Source of the DNA: Neisseriaceae bacterium
GTDB lineage: Bacteria; Pseudomonadota; Gammaproteobacteria; Burkholderiales; Neisseriaceae
DNA length: 6,504 nucleotides
Direction: 5' to 3'
Assembly: GCA_030146285.1 (NCBI GenBank)
Contig: JASLBZ010000180.1
Location: forward strand, 1-6,504
In this document: piece after piece, positions 1-6,065 of the stretch
Position numbering within the stretch: the stretch's first letter is position 1
Layout of the letters: every line of letters begins with the position of its first letter
Translations under genes and position numbers: made by a program
Notes under the pieces: model-generated
Told to the model about the DNA's origin: nothing
Databases searched by the model: none
Seen by the model: only the letters and a program-made list of their open reading frames with translations

Positions 1-1
1 A

Positions 2-199
2 GAATACGAAAGCTCGTTAAAGTTTGATTATGTGATTGTGGATTGTGACAGCAATGAGAAACTGACCAAGGCCAGCACCATGCAAGTGGCTGTGGCAATC
101 CACAATGGTGAAATGCAATTCCAAACCCCAGACTCTTGGCAACAAGCAGTTGCAAAGGCATTTGAATTGGGCATGAAGTCAGAGGACGCAATATGTTAA
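2..199 (+). CDS. Hotdog-fold acyl thioesterase, C-terminal part (4-hydroxybenzoyl-CoA thioesterase/YbgC-like)
   Basis: The frame beginning at base 2 is open from the window edge to a TAA at 197-199 and gives the last 65 residues of a protein whose start lies upstream. The visible part contains a beta-strand-rich stretch (LKFDYVIVDCDSNEKLTKAS) followed by strands TMQVAVAIHNGEMQF and a short C-terminal helix. This resembles the end of 4-hydroxybenzoyl-CoA thioesterase/YbgC-type hotdog proteins, where the pattern 'F-x-Y/Q-x-V-x-D-x-D-S-x-x-x-L-T-x-A-x-T-x-Q-V' is usual. The catalytic Asp region near the N-terminus of the family is not in the window, so activity cannot be judged. Such a thioesterase (apeK in the APE nomenclature, from memory) sits next to the lolA-like gene in aryl polyene clusters and would hydrolyse acyl-thioester intermediates in the cytoplasm. 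Its stop codon overlaps the next start by 7 nt (ATGTTAA). The family call rests mainly on context and a short fragment. Confidence 0.72.
   Translation, partial: EYESSLKFDYVIVDCDSNEKLTKASTMQVAVAIHNGEMQFQTPDSWQQAVAKAFELGMKSEDAIC
181..186 (+). promoter_or_regulatory. Ribosome binding site of the LolA-like gene
   Basis: AGAGGA lies 6 nt upstream of the ATG at 193, inside the end of the thioesterase gene. It is one of the clearest Shine-Dalgarno matches in the window and supports the start at 193, which also leaves an intact signal peptide. Confidence 0.6.
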
Positions 200-795
200 A
201 GAAAATAGGGTTGATGTGTTTGGCTTGTTTGTTGAGCACCGTTGCGATGGCATTTGATTTGAATGAATTGCAACAACAACTGCAAGCACCAAATAACATC
301 AAAGGCAGCTTTACGCAGCAACGATTCTTAAAAAATCTCAGTAAGCCGATTCATTCACAAGGGCAGTTTGTATTGATTCCCAATAGTGGCATGTTGTGGC
401 AAATGCAAAAACCTTTTGTAGACAGTATGCGTGTCAATAAAAAAGGGGTTCAGGTATTGAATGCGCAAAAGAAATGGGTGTCATTGCCTGCGCCTGGTGG
501 TGCCCAAAAAAACCAAGTGAAATTGTTTTTGGATTTGCTAGGTGGGCAGACCAGTGGTTTGCAACAACAGTTTCAATTGAATCTTAGCGGTTCAGCACAA
601 CAATGGCAATTGCAATTGCTGCCAAAGACGGCTTTGATGAAACAAATTTTTACCAAGATTGATATTGCCGGAGGCAATGTGGTGCAGAAAATCAATTTAT
701 ATGAAAAACAAGGTGATCGTACCGAAATTTCATTGAGCAACAGCAATGTGAATGTGAATTTAAATGCCTTTGAAAAAACAGCCCTTTTACCGTAA
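193..795 (+). CDS. LolA-like periplasmic outer-membrane lipoprotein carrier protein
   Basis: A 200-residue protein, the usual size for LolA-family carriers. Residues 1-20 form a Sec signal peptide: MLKK, a hydrophobic core, then an AMA cleavage site before FDLNEL. The mature part has the LolA-type opening, with a helix (DLNELQQQLQ) and then the segment with GSFTQQRF (about residues 38-45), GQFVLIP (57-63) and GMLWQMQKPF (66-75), as in the 'F-x-Q-x-R ... G-x-F ... G-x-L-W-x-x-x-x-P' signature. LolA folds as an open beta-barrel that shields acyl chains in the periplasm. Copies inside aryl polyene clusters (apeL-type, from memory) are thought to carry a polyene-lipid cargo rather than general lipoproteins; that role is inferred here from its position next to an MMPL exporter and a lipoprotein. 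The mature sequence is strikingly rich in Gln and Asn. The start ATG overlaps the thioesterase stop, and the 3' end overlaps the MMPL gene by 32 nt. Housekeeping lolA is normally elsewhere in the genome, so this is probably a dedicated paralogue. Confidence 0.9.
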   Translation: MLKKIGLMCLACLLSTVAMAFDLNELQQQLQAPNNIKGSFTQQRFLKNLSKPIHSQGQFVLIPNSGMLWQMQKPFVDSMRVNKKGVQVLNAQKKWVSLPAPGGAQKNQVKLFLDLLGGQTSGLQQQFQLNLSGSAQQWQLQLLPKTALMKQIFTKIDIAGGNVVQKINLYEKQGDRTEISLSNSNVNVNLNAFEKTALLP

Positions 796-3127
796 GCGCA
801 TTTTTGCCTATTTGTACTTGTTGCTGATTGTTGCCGCGGGATTGTTTTTAGGTTCAATCTGGAGTCAGCAAAAACGCTTTGAAACAGACTTAAACAGTCT
901 GTTACCTGCCCAGTCACAATTGTCAGTGGCACAACAGCAAGCTGAGGCTCGCATGAGCCAACGCATGAATCGTGACATGGTCATTGTGTTAGGCAGCGAA
1001 TCGGCAAAACAGGCAGAAGCAGCAGCGATGGCTGTGGAAAATTTGTGGCGACAAAGCGGCTTGTTCCAAACTGTCACAGGCAATATTGAGCCTGATGTTA
1101 CCCAAGTACAAGCACAAATTCAGCCATTGCAATTGGCCAGTGTGCCATCATCGGTTTGGCAAAAAATCCAAAGGCATCCTGAAGCAGCTTTTGCCAAGCA
1201 AGCCATGGCACTGGTCAACCCTTTCGCACAAACCAGTGTATTGCCTATCGAGCAAGATTGGTTGGGTTTAAGTGGCTCTATTGTCGCGAATGCTCAGCAA
1301 GACAGACCTGTTTTTTGGAATGCGCAAACGGGTTGGTTAACAATAGAACAAGAAAACAAAACTTGGATTGTGCTTCGAGCAAGGCTGCCAGAGCAGGCAG
1401 GTTTGATTAACGTGCCTGATGGCTTGCTTAGTTTGATTCAAAATACACAGAATATGGCCAAGCAACAGAATGTGGAAGTACTGATGGCAGGAGGAGCCAT
1501 TTTTGCTGCTGAAAACAAAGCCATAGGGGAACAAGAAAGCCGTTACATGAGCGGTATTGGCTTAGTATTAACATTTGTATTGTTGTTGCTGGTGTTTCGC
1601 AGTAGTCGAATTTTATGGTTATTGTTGCCGTTGAGTACGGGTGTCATCTTGGGTTTGATGGGGACAATCTTGGTCTTCGGTCATGTCCACATGATTACTT
1701 TGGTTATTGGAACCAGTTTGGTGGGGGTGTTATTGGATTTTCCATTGCATTGGCTGTGCAGTGGATTGGTGCAGCCAAGATGGCAGCGCTGGCAAGCTTT
1801 GCATGTGGCAAGCAAAGCCTTTGTCTTAAGTTTGGTCATTACTTTGGTGGGGTATTTGGTTTTATTGGTTACACCATTGCCCATATTGCAGCAAACTGCC
1901 GTATTTTCATCACTGGCTTTGGTGGGTTCATTTTTAGCAACGTTATTGTGGTTGCCCCATGTGACACGAAAATGGACGCTGCAAGCCATTCCATGGTTGT
2001 CTGCAATGCTGTTGCGTTTGAATGGTGTTGCGATGCGTGTGCACGAGGCATTATTGCGTCACTCTTGGCTTATGGTGATTTTATTCATGGTGATGTTGGT
2101 GGGTGTGGCCAAGGTCAACACCCAAGATGACATGCGCCAATGGGTGAACTTGTCTCCTGTTTGGCTTGAACAAGCAGCCAAAATTGGACAGCTCACTCAG
2201 ATGCAGGCAACAGGGCAGTATTTTTTAGTGCTGGCCAATACCGATGATGAGTTACTCATGAAAGAACAAGCGCTTACCCAGCAGTTAGATGTTTTGGTGC
2301 AAAAACAAGTTTTGGGACAGTTTCAAGCATTAAGCCAATGGGTGAGCAGCAAAGCCATCCAAAAACAAAGGCAACAAGATGTCTTGGTATTGGCAATGCA
2401 GCCGAATAGCTGGGAAAGTTTACAAGCTGCGGGTGTGGATGACGACAGTATCAAAACGTATTTGCAGAATCTATCAAAGTTGCCCGCCGTATCGATTGAG
2501 GACAGCTTGCGCAGTGACATGGCAGGACAATGGCAGGATTTGTATTTGGGTGATGTCATCACCAAAGAGGGCGTTCAAAAAGCATCGATTGTAAGTTTGT
2601 CGAATCTGCAGGATGTGGCTAGCGTATCAGCATTAAGGCAGCCTGACAATGGCATTGTATTCGTTGATCAACGCCGTGATTTGAATCAGTTGTTTGTGCA
2701 CACCAGAAACATTGCTATCACTTTGAAGCTGGCCTCGTATTTGGCTGCCATTGTTTTATTGGCATGGGTTTTTGGTGTCAGAAAAGGTTTGTTGCTATTG
2801 GCTGTGCCATTGTTAGCCTCGTTGATGAGCGTCGCCGTATTTGGCTATGTTGGCTGGAGCTTGTCATTGTTTGCTATTTTTGGTTTGTTTTTGGTTACGG
2901 CCATTGGCATGGATTATGCTATTTATGTTTCTATGCAAAAAATTGCACTGAGTGAACGCTTGGCTGGTATGTTATTGGCGGCGATGACCACCATGATTTC
3001 GTTTGCAATTTTAGGGTTTAGTGCAACACCAGCCATCGCGGCATTTGGACGTAGTGTGGCGCTAGGCGTGTTTTTTAGTGTGGTATTGGCATTGGTATTT
3101 TTACCAAATCAAAACAAGATAAAGTGA
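764..3127 (+). CDS. MMPL/RND-family exporter of the aryl polyene cluster
   Basis: A 787-residue inner-membrane protein with the duplicated RND/MMPL architecture. TM1 is at about 14-32, followed by a large periplasmic domain (33-260) and TM2-6 (about 262-397). TM7 (about 432-451) is followed by a second periplasmic domain (452-655) and TM8-12 (about 655-780). Each half carries the membrane Asp typical of the family's proton relay: D325 in LVGVLLDFPLHW and D717 in AIGMDYAIY. Both being present suggests a working proton-driven pump. It belongs with the predicted exporters (COG4258-like) found in aryl polyene and flexirubin clusters, apeM-type from memory. By inference it moves the polyene or its lipid conjugate out of the inner membrane and hands it to the LolA-like protein. 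The start at 764 is fixed by an in-frame TAA immediately upstream (761-763). It gives a basic cytoplasmic N-terminus (MPLKKQPFYRKR). The 32-nt overlap with the lolA-like gene and lack of a strong Shine-Dalgarno point to coupled translation. Confidence 0.93.
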   Translation: MPLKKQPFYRKRIFAYLYLLLIVAAGLFLGSIWSQQKRFETDLNSLLPAQSQLSVAQQQAEARMSQRMNRDMVIVLGSESAKQAEAAAMAVENLWRQSGLFQTVTGNIEPDVTQVQAQIQPLQLASVPSSVWQKIQRHPEAAFAKQAMALVNPFAQTSVLPIEQDWLGLSGSIVANAQQDRPVFWNAQTGWLTIEQENKTWIVLRARLPEQAGLINVPDGLLSLIQNTQNMAKQQNVEVLMAGGAIFAAENKAIGEQESRYMSGIGLVLTFVLLLLVFRSSRILWLLLPLSTGVILGLMGTILVFGHVHMITLVIGTSLVGVLLDFPLHWLCSGLVQPRWQRWQALHVASKAFVLSLVITLVGYLVLLVTPLPILQQTAVFSSLALVGSFLATLLWLPHVTRKWTLQAIPWLSAMLLRLNGVAMRVHEALLRHSWLMVILFMVMLVGVAKVNTQDDMRQWVNLSPVWLEQAAKIGQLTQMQATGQYFLVLANTDDELLMKEQALTQQLDVLVQKQVLGQFQALSQWVSSKAIQKQRQQDVLVLAMQPNSWESLQAAGVDDDSIKTYLQNLSKLPAVSIEDSLRSDMAGQWQDLYLGDVITKEGVQKASIVSLSNLQDVASVSALRQPDNGIVFVDQRRDLNQLFVHTRNIAITLKLASYLAAIVLLAWVFGVRKGLLLLAVPLLASLMSVAVFGYVGWSLSLFAIFGLFLVTAIGMDYAIYVSMQKIALSERLAGMLLAAMTTMISFAILGFSATPAIAAFGRSVALGVFFSVVLALVFLPNQNKIK

Positions 3128-3134
3128 TGAAATA

Positions 3135-4391
3135 ATGAATCAAAATTATGATGTTGTTATCGTTGGAGCAGGTCCATCAGGTGCGATTGCCAGTGCATTG
3201 CTAAACCAAAAAGGTTATCGGGTTTGTGTCATTGAAAAACAAATTTTCCCACGCTTTGTCATTGGTGAGAGTTTATTGCCGCATTGTATGGAAATGATTA
3301 CAGAAGCTGGCATGCTTGATGCGGTAAATTCTGGATTGGATGATGGTTTTCAATACAAAAATGGTGCAGCATTTACTTGGGGAAATCGCTACACGACTTT
3401 TGATTTTGAAGACAAATTTACACCAGGCCCTGGCACTACAATGCAGGTTCAACGAGCCAAATTTGATAATATTTTGATTACCGAAGCACAAAAGCAAGGT
3501 GTTGAAGTGCGTTTTGAACATACGGTTACTGGCATTGCTTTTGAAAAAGAACACGCTCTTTTATCCATCGTTAATGCTCAAAACATACCCGAGCAAATTC
3601 AAGCTAAATTTGTATTGGATGCCAGTGGTTACGGCCGAGTTCTAGCAAGGTTGTTGGCATTAGAAGAACCATCGGACTTACCTGAGCGCATGGCTTATTT
3701 TACCCACATAGATGACAATATCACCGATGCTGATTTTGATCGCAATAAAATCTTAATCAGCACACATCCTGAATACCGTGATGTGTGGTTGTGGTTCATT
3801 CCATTTAGTAACAACCGAGCTTCTATTGGTGTGGTGGGTTTGCCTGAGCGTTTGCATGGTCGAGGTGTTGAAGGTGCGGAAGAAATTCTGCGTCAATTCA
3901 CCAGTGAAGTTCCCATGTTGAACAAAATTTTGGTCAATGCCAATTGGCATAACGAAGTACCTTTCAGAACGTTAAGAAATTACTCAGCCAATGTTAAGAG
4001 TTTGTTTGGTGAGCGTTTTGCCTTGCTTGGTAATGCATCTGAATTTTTGGATCCAGTTTTTTCATCGGGCGTGACCATTGCGATGCACTCGGCTAAGTTG
4101 GCTGCCGATTTGCTGGATTTACAATTTAAAGGCGAAGCTGTCAATTGGCAAAGCGATTATGCTGATAAGCTGATGGTGGGAGTCAATACATTTAGAACCT
4201 ATGTGAATGGTTGGTACAACACTGAGTTTCAAGATGTCATTTACAGTGATTCGATTAATGAAGATATTCGACGCATGATTAGCTCGATTCTAGCTGGATA
4301 TGCTTGGGATACTGACAATCCATTTGTTGCTAAATCTGATCGTCGATTATCGGTATTGGCACAGTTGTGTGGGCAGGCAAGCATATGTTAA
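3135..4391 (+). CDS. FAD-dependent oxidoreductase, flavin-dependent halogenase-like
   Basis: A 418-residue soluble flavoprotein starting with a Rossmann dinucleotide-binding site (YDVVIVGAGPSG, GxGxxG at 11-16). This is followed by PRFVIGESLLPH (39-50), which matches the 'R-F-x-I-G-E-S-L-L-P' segment common to flavin halogenases and related monooxygenases. Lys75 in GFQYKNGAAFTW sits where the catalytic Lys of these halogenases is expected. LDASG (161-165) and LLGNASEFLDPVFSSGV (297-313) complete the FAD site. WLWFIP (218-223) matches the WxWxIP motif used to recognise flavin-dependent halogenases. The Glu of tryptophan halogenases ('PLES' loop) is replaced by PVFSS, as in phenol/pyrrole and carrier-bound halogenases. 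Halogenation or another oxidation of the aryl head or polyene is therefore plausible but unproven, since many proteins with these motifs have unknown chemistry. It lies 7 nt after the exporter gene. The start is the first ATG after an in-frame TAA at 3120-3122. No good Shine-Dalgarno is visible. Its 3' end overlaps the lipoprotein gene by 7 nt. Confidence 0.88.
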   Translation: MNQNYDVVIVGAGPSGAIASALLNQKGYRVCVIEKQIFPRFVIGESLLPHCMEMITEAGMLDAVNSGLDDGFQYKNGAAFTWGNRYTTFDFEDKFTPGPGTTMQVQRAKFDNILITEAQKQGVEVRFEHTVTGIAFEKEHALLSIVNAQNIPEQIQAKFVLDASGYGRVLARLLALEEPSDLPERMAYFTHIDDNITDADFDRNKILISTHPEYRDVWLWFIPFSNNRASIGVVGLPERLHGRGVEGAEEILRQFTSEVPMLNKILVNANWHNEVPFRTLRNYSANVKSLFGERFALLGNASEFLDPVFSSGVTIAMHSAKLAADLLDLQFKGEAVNWQSDYADKLMVGVNTFRTYVNGWYNTEFQDVIYSDSINEDIRRMISSILAGYAWDTDNPFVAKSDRRLSVLAQLCGQASIC

Positions 4392-4852
4392 TGCGCTGTT
4401 TGGTGGTTATGCTAACGATGATGGGTTTGGCTGCATGCCAATCTGTACCGAATGTGGGGGAGATTCCCAATACCAATATGACGCAGGCCATGAGCTTTCA
4501 AATCACAGAATTAAGAGGAGATGAAGCCATTCAAAACAGTTTGTTAATTATTGAGCCCCCGCTAAACAATGAGTGGCGCTGGGTACAAGTGGATGCATTG
4601 GGTGCTCCGATTGCACGGAAAATTTTAAAAAATGGCTCTTGGCATACTGATGGTTTTTTGCCACCGAATGCCAAAGCCAATCAATTATTCAGTGCGGTGT
4701 ATGCTTATTTATTGCAAAAAAACCGTTGGCAAGAGCAGCAAAGTTGGCAAGAACAAGTGACGATAGAACTCATGGATGAACAGGATGTTCAGGTGGCTAA
4801 ATTGGGTTTTGAGCAGCAGAAATGGTTGATTCGGGAGTTGCCTAATGAGTAA
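4385..4852 (+). CDS. Small outer-membrane lipoprotein, DUF3261-like
   Basis: A 155-residue protein with a type II signal peptide: MLMRC, a hydrophobic stretch, then the lipobox GLAAC with Cys18 as the predicted lipidated residue. Gln19 at +2 is compatible with outer-membrane sorting, since no inner-membrane-retention Asp is present. The mature domain (ITELRGDEAIQNSLLIIEPP, then WRWVQVDALGAPIARKIL) resembles the DUF3261 lipoproteins found beside LolA-like and MMPL genes in aryl polyene clusters (apeN-type, from memory). In DUF3261 proteins the pattern 'L-D-P-x-G-x-P-x-A-R' is typical; here it reads VDALGAPIARK. By inference it acts as an outer-membrane receiver for cargo from the LolA-like carrier, a LolB-like job. 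The start at 4385 is chosen over an in-frame ATG at 4367 because that would add six residues (MWAGKH) before the signal peptide and deepen the overlap. ATG at 4391 is also possible. It overlaps the oxidoreductase gene by 7 nt and the ketosynthase gene by 8 nt. Confidence 0.82.
   Translation: MLMRCLVVMLTMMGLAACQSVPNVGEIPNTNMTQAMSFQITELRGDEAIQNSLLIIEPPLNNEWRWVQVDALGAPIARKILKNGSWHTDGFLPPNAKANQLFSAVYAYLLQKNRWQEQQSWQEQVTIELMDEQDVQVAKLGFEQQKWLIRELPNE
4833..4837 (+). promoter_or_regulatory. Ribosome binding site of the ketosynthase gene
   Basis: GGGAG is 7 nt upstream of the ATG at 4845, within the end of the lipoprotein gene. It supports that start, which overlaps the upstream stop in ATGAGTAA. 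Confidence 0.5.
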
Positions 4853-6065
4853 CGTGGTGTATTTGAGCCGACCAGCACTAGTGAGTGCTCTGGGGGCTGG
4901 CATTGCCGAACATATGAATGCTTTATTGGGCGATAAAGAAAACTATTTGAGTGTTCGAACAGATTTGGTGGATGGGCAAAGTTTCGAGTTTGGTGCAGTA
5001 AATGAAACCTTGCGAGAGTTTCCCAATACTTTAGACGCTGGTTTTAAAAGCAGAAATAACCAATTGTTGTGGCATGCTTTATCGCAAATTGAAACGGACA
5101 TTCAACATACAATTGAACGCTATGGACAAGAACGCATTGCTGTTGTGATGGGAACGTCTACCACTGGTGGTGATGAGAACGAGGTTGCTTTTTTACAGCA
5201 TGCGAAAACAGGTTCTTGGCAGGGAAGTGATTTTTCTCAAGCGAAACAATTGATGTCATCGCCAGCGGATTTTATTGCCCATGTGTATGGCTTAAAAAAT
5301 ATGGTTTATGGTATCTCAACTGCGTGTACATCGGGGGCTCGTGCGCTGATTAGTGCGGCGCGGCTACTGAATTTGGGTTTGTGTGATGCCGTGATTTGTG
5401 GTGGTGTGGATACCTTGTCTCGATTGAGTGCAAATGGCTTTAATGCACTAGAAGTCTTGAGCAATAAACAATGCCAACCATTTACTCAAAATCGCAACGG
5501 CATTAATATTGGTGAAGCTGCTGCGGTATTCATTGCCACTCGTGAGAATACCAGTAATATGGCTTTGCTTGGTTATGGTGCTAGCAGTGATGCTTATCAC
5601 ATGTCCAGTCCACATCCAAAGGGTGATGGTGCGAAGTTGGCCATTACCAAAGCATTACAACATGCCCATGTGACGGCAAACGAGATTGCATGGGTGAATT
5701 TACATGGAACCGGTACAAAGCAAAATGATGCCATGGAAGCAACTGCCATTGCTGACGTTTTGGGGCAGGATGTTTCTTGTGCATCTAGCAAGGCGCTAAC
5801 CGGGCATACATTGGGTGCCGCTGGAGCATTGGAAGCGGCTTTTTTGTGGATGGTGATGAATCCTCAGAGCAATTGCAAACAGCTTTTGCCCAAACACAGG
5901 GCAATGACTGGTTTGGATACACAGTTAGCACCAATTCATTTAACGCAACAAAATGAAAAAATTCAGGGTGGACGAAAAATTTGCGGTCTCAGTACCTCAT
6001 TTGCTTTTGGTGGCAACAATACTGCATTGATTATAGGAAGACATGATGCAAACACCCATATTTGA
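4845..6065 (+). CDS. apeO: Beta-ketoacyl-ACP synthase of the aryl polyene type II PKS
   Basis: A 406-residue thiolase-fold ketosynthase, about the length of FabF/FabB. The condensing triad is complete: Cys161 in YGISTACTSGARA, His287 in VNLHGTGTKQND and His321 in SKALTGHTLGAAGA. The supporting Lys316 and the C-terminal gating/oxyanion motif FAFGGNNTAL (387-396) are also present. An MGTSTTGGDE segment (102-111) is typical of APE-type KSs. With the active-site Cys it should be a true chain-extending enzyme, not a chain length factor. It would condense malonyl-ACP with the growing aryl-polyenyl chain in the cytoplasm. In characterised APE systems this KS pairs with a separate Cys-less partner (ApeC, from memory), which is not in this window. 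The symbol apeO is assigned from gene order and recalled nomenclature, so the activity is surer than the name. The end overlaps the dehydratase start by 20 nt. Confidence 0.93.
   Translation: MSNVVYLSRPALVSALGAGIAEHMNALLGDKENYLSVRTDLVDGQSFEFGAVNETLREFPNTLDAGFKSRNNQLLWHALSQIETDIQHTIERYGQERIAVVMGTSTTGGDENEVAFLQHAKTGSWQGSDFSQAKQLMSSPADFIAHVYGLKNMVYGISTACTSGARALISAARLLNLGLCDAVICGGVDTLSRLSANGFNALEVLSNKQCQPFTQNRNGINIGEAAAVFIATRENTSNMALLGYGASSDAYHMSSPHPKGDGAKLAITKALQHAHVTANEIAWVNLHGTGTKQNDAMEATAIADVLGQDVSCASSKALTGHTLGAAGALEAAFLWMVMNPQSNCKQLLPKHRAMTGLDTQLAPIHLTQQNEKIQGGRKICGLSTSFAFGGNNTALIIGRHDANTHI
6035..6040 (+). promoter_or_regulatory. Ribosome binding site of the dehydratase gene
   Basis: AGGAAG lies inside the ketosynthase 3' end. 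Two adjacent ATGs follow, at 6043 and 6046. Spacing is 2 nt to the first and 5 nt to the second, so 6046 is the better start. Confidence 0.55.

Noticed and set aside
193..258. Possible lipobox in the LolA-like signal peptide (Cys at residues 9 and 12)
   Set aside because: The residues before Cys12 (C-L-A) do not fit the lipobox consensus and the hydrophobic core would be too short. AMA at 18-20 is a good signal peptidase I site.
573..932. 119-codon open frame on the minus strand across the lolA/MMPL junction
   Set aside because: It is antisense to two well-supported genes, has no recognisable domain and no convincing ribosome binding site. A shadow frame.
1681..1989. 102-codon minus-strand frame opposite the MMPL gene
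   Set aside because: Antisense shadow of the repetitive hydrophobic coding sequence; no domain or start context.
1615..2130. 171-codon + frame inside the MMPL gene
   Set aside because: It is an alternate reading of the transmembrane-rich part of the exporter, with Gly/Cys/Ala-rich composition typical of shadows and no family resemblance.
3128..3134. Possible promoter or terminator in the only intergenic gap
   Set aside because: The gap is only 7 nt and contains no hairpin or promoter-like elements.
4367..4384. Earlier in-frame ATG for the lipoprotein gene
   Set aside because: It would put MWAGKH in front of an already complete lipoprotein signal peptide and lengthen the overlap. ATG 4385 fits better.
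4688..4700. CAGTGCGGT resembling the Pasteurellaceae uptake core AAGTGCGGT
   Set aside because: A single imperfect match inside a coding sequence in 6.5 kb is expected by chance. No Neisseria-type GCCGTCTGAA was noticed either.
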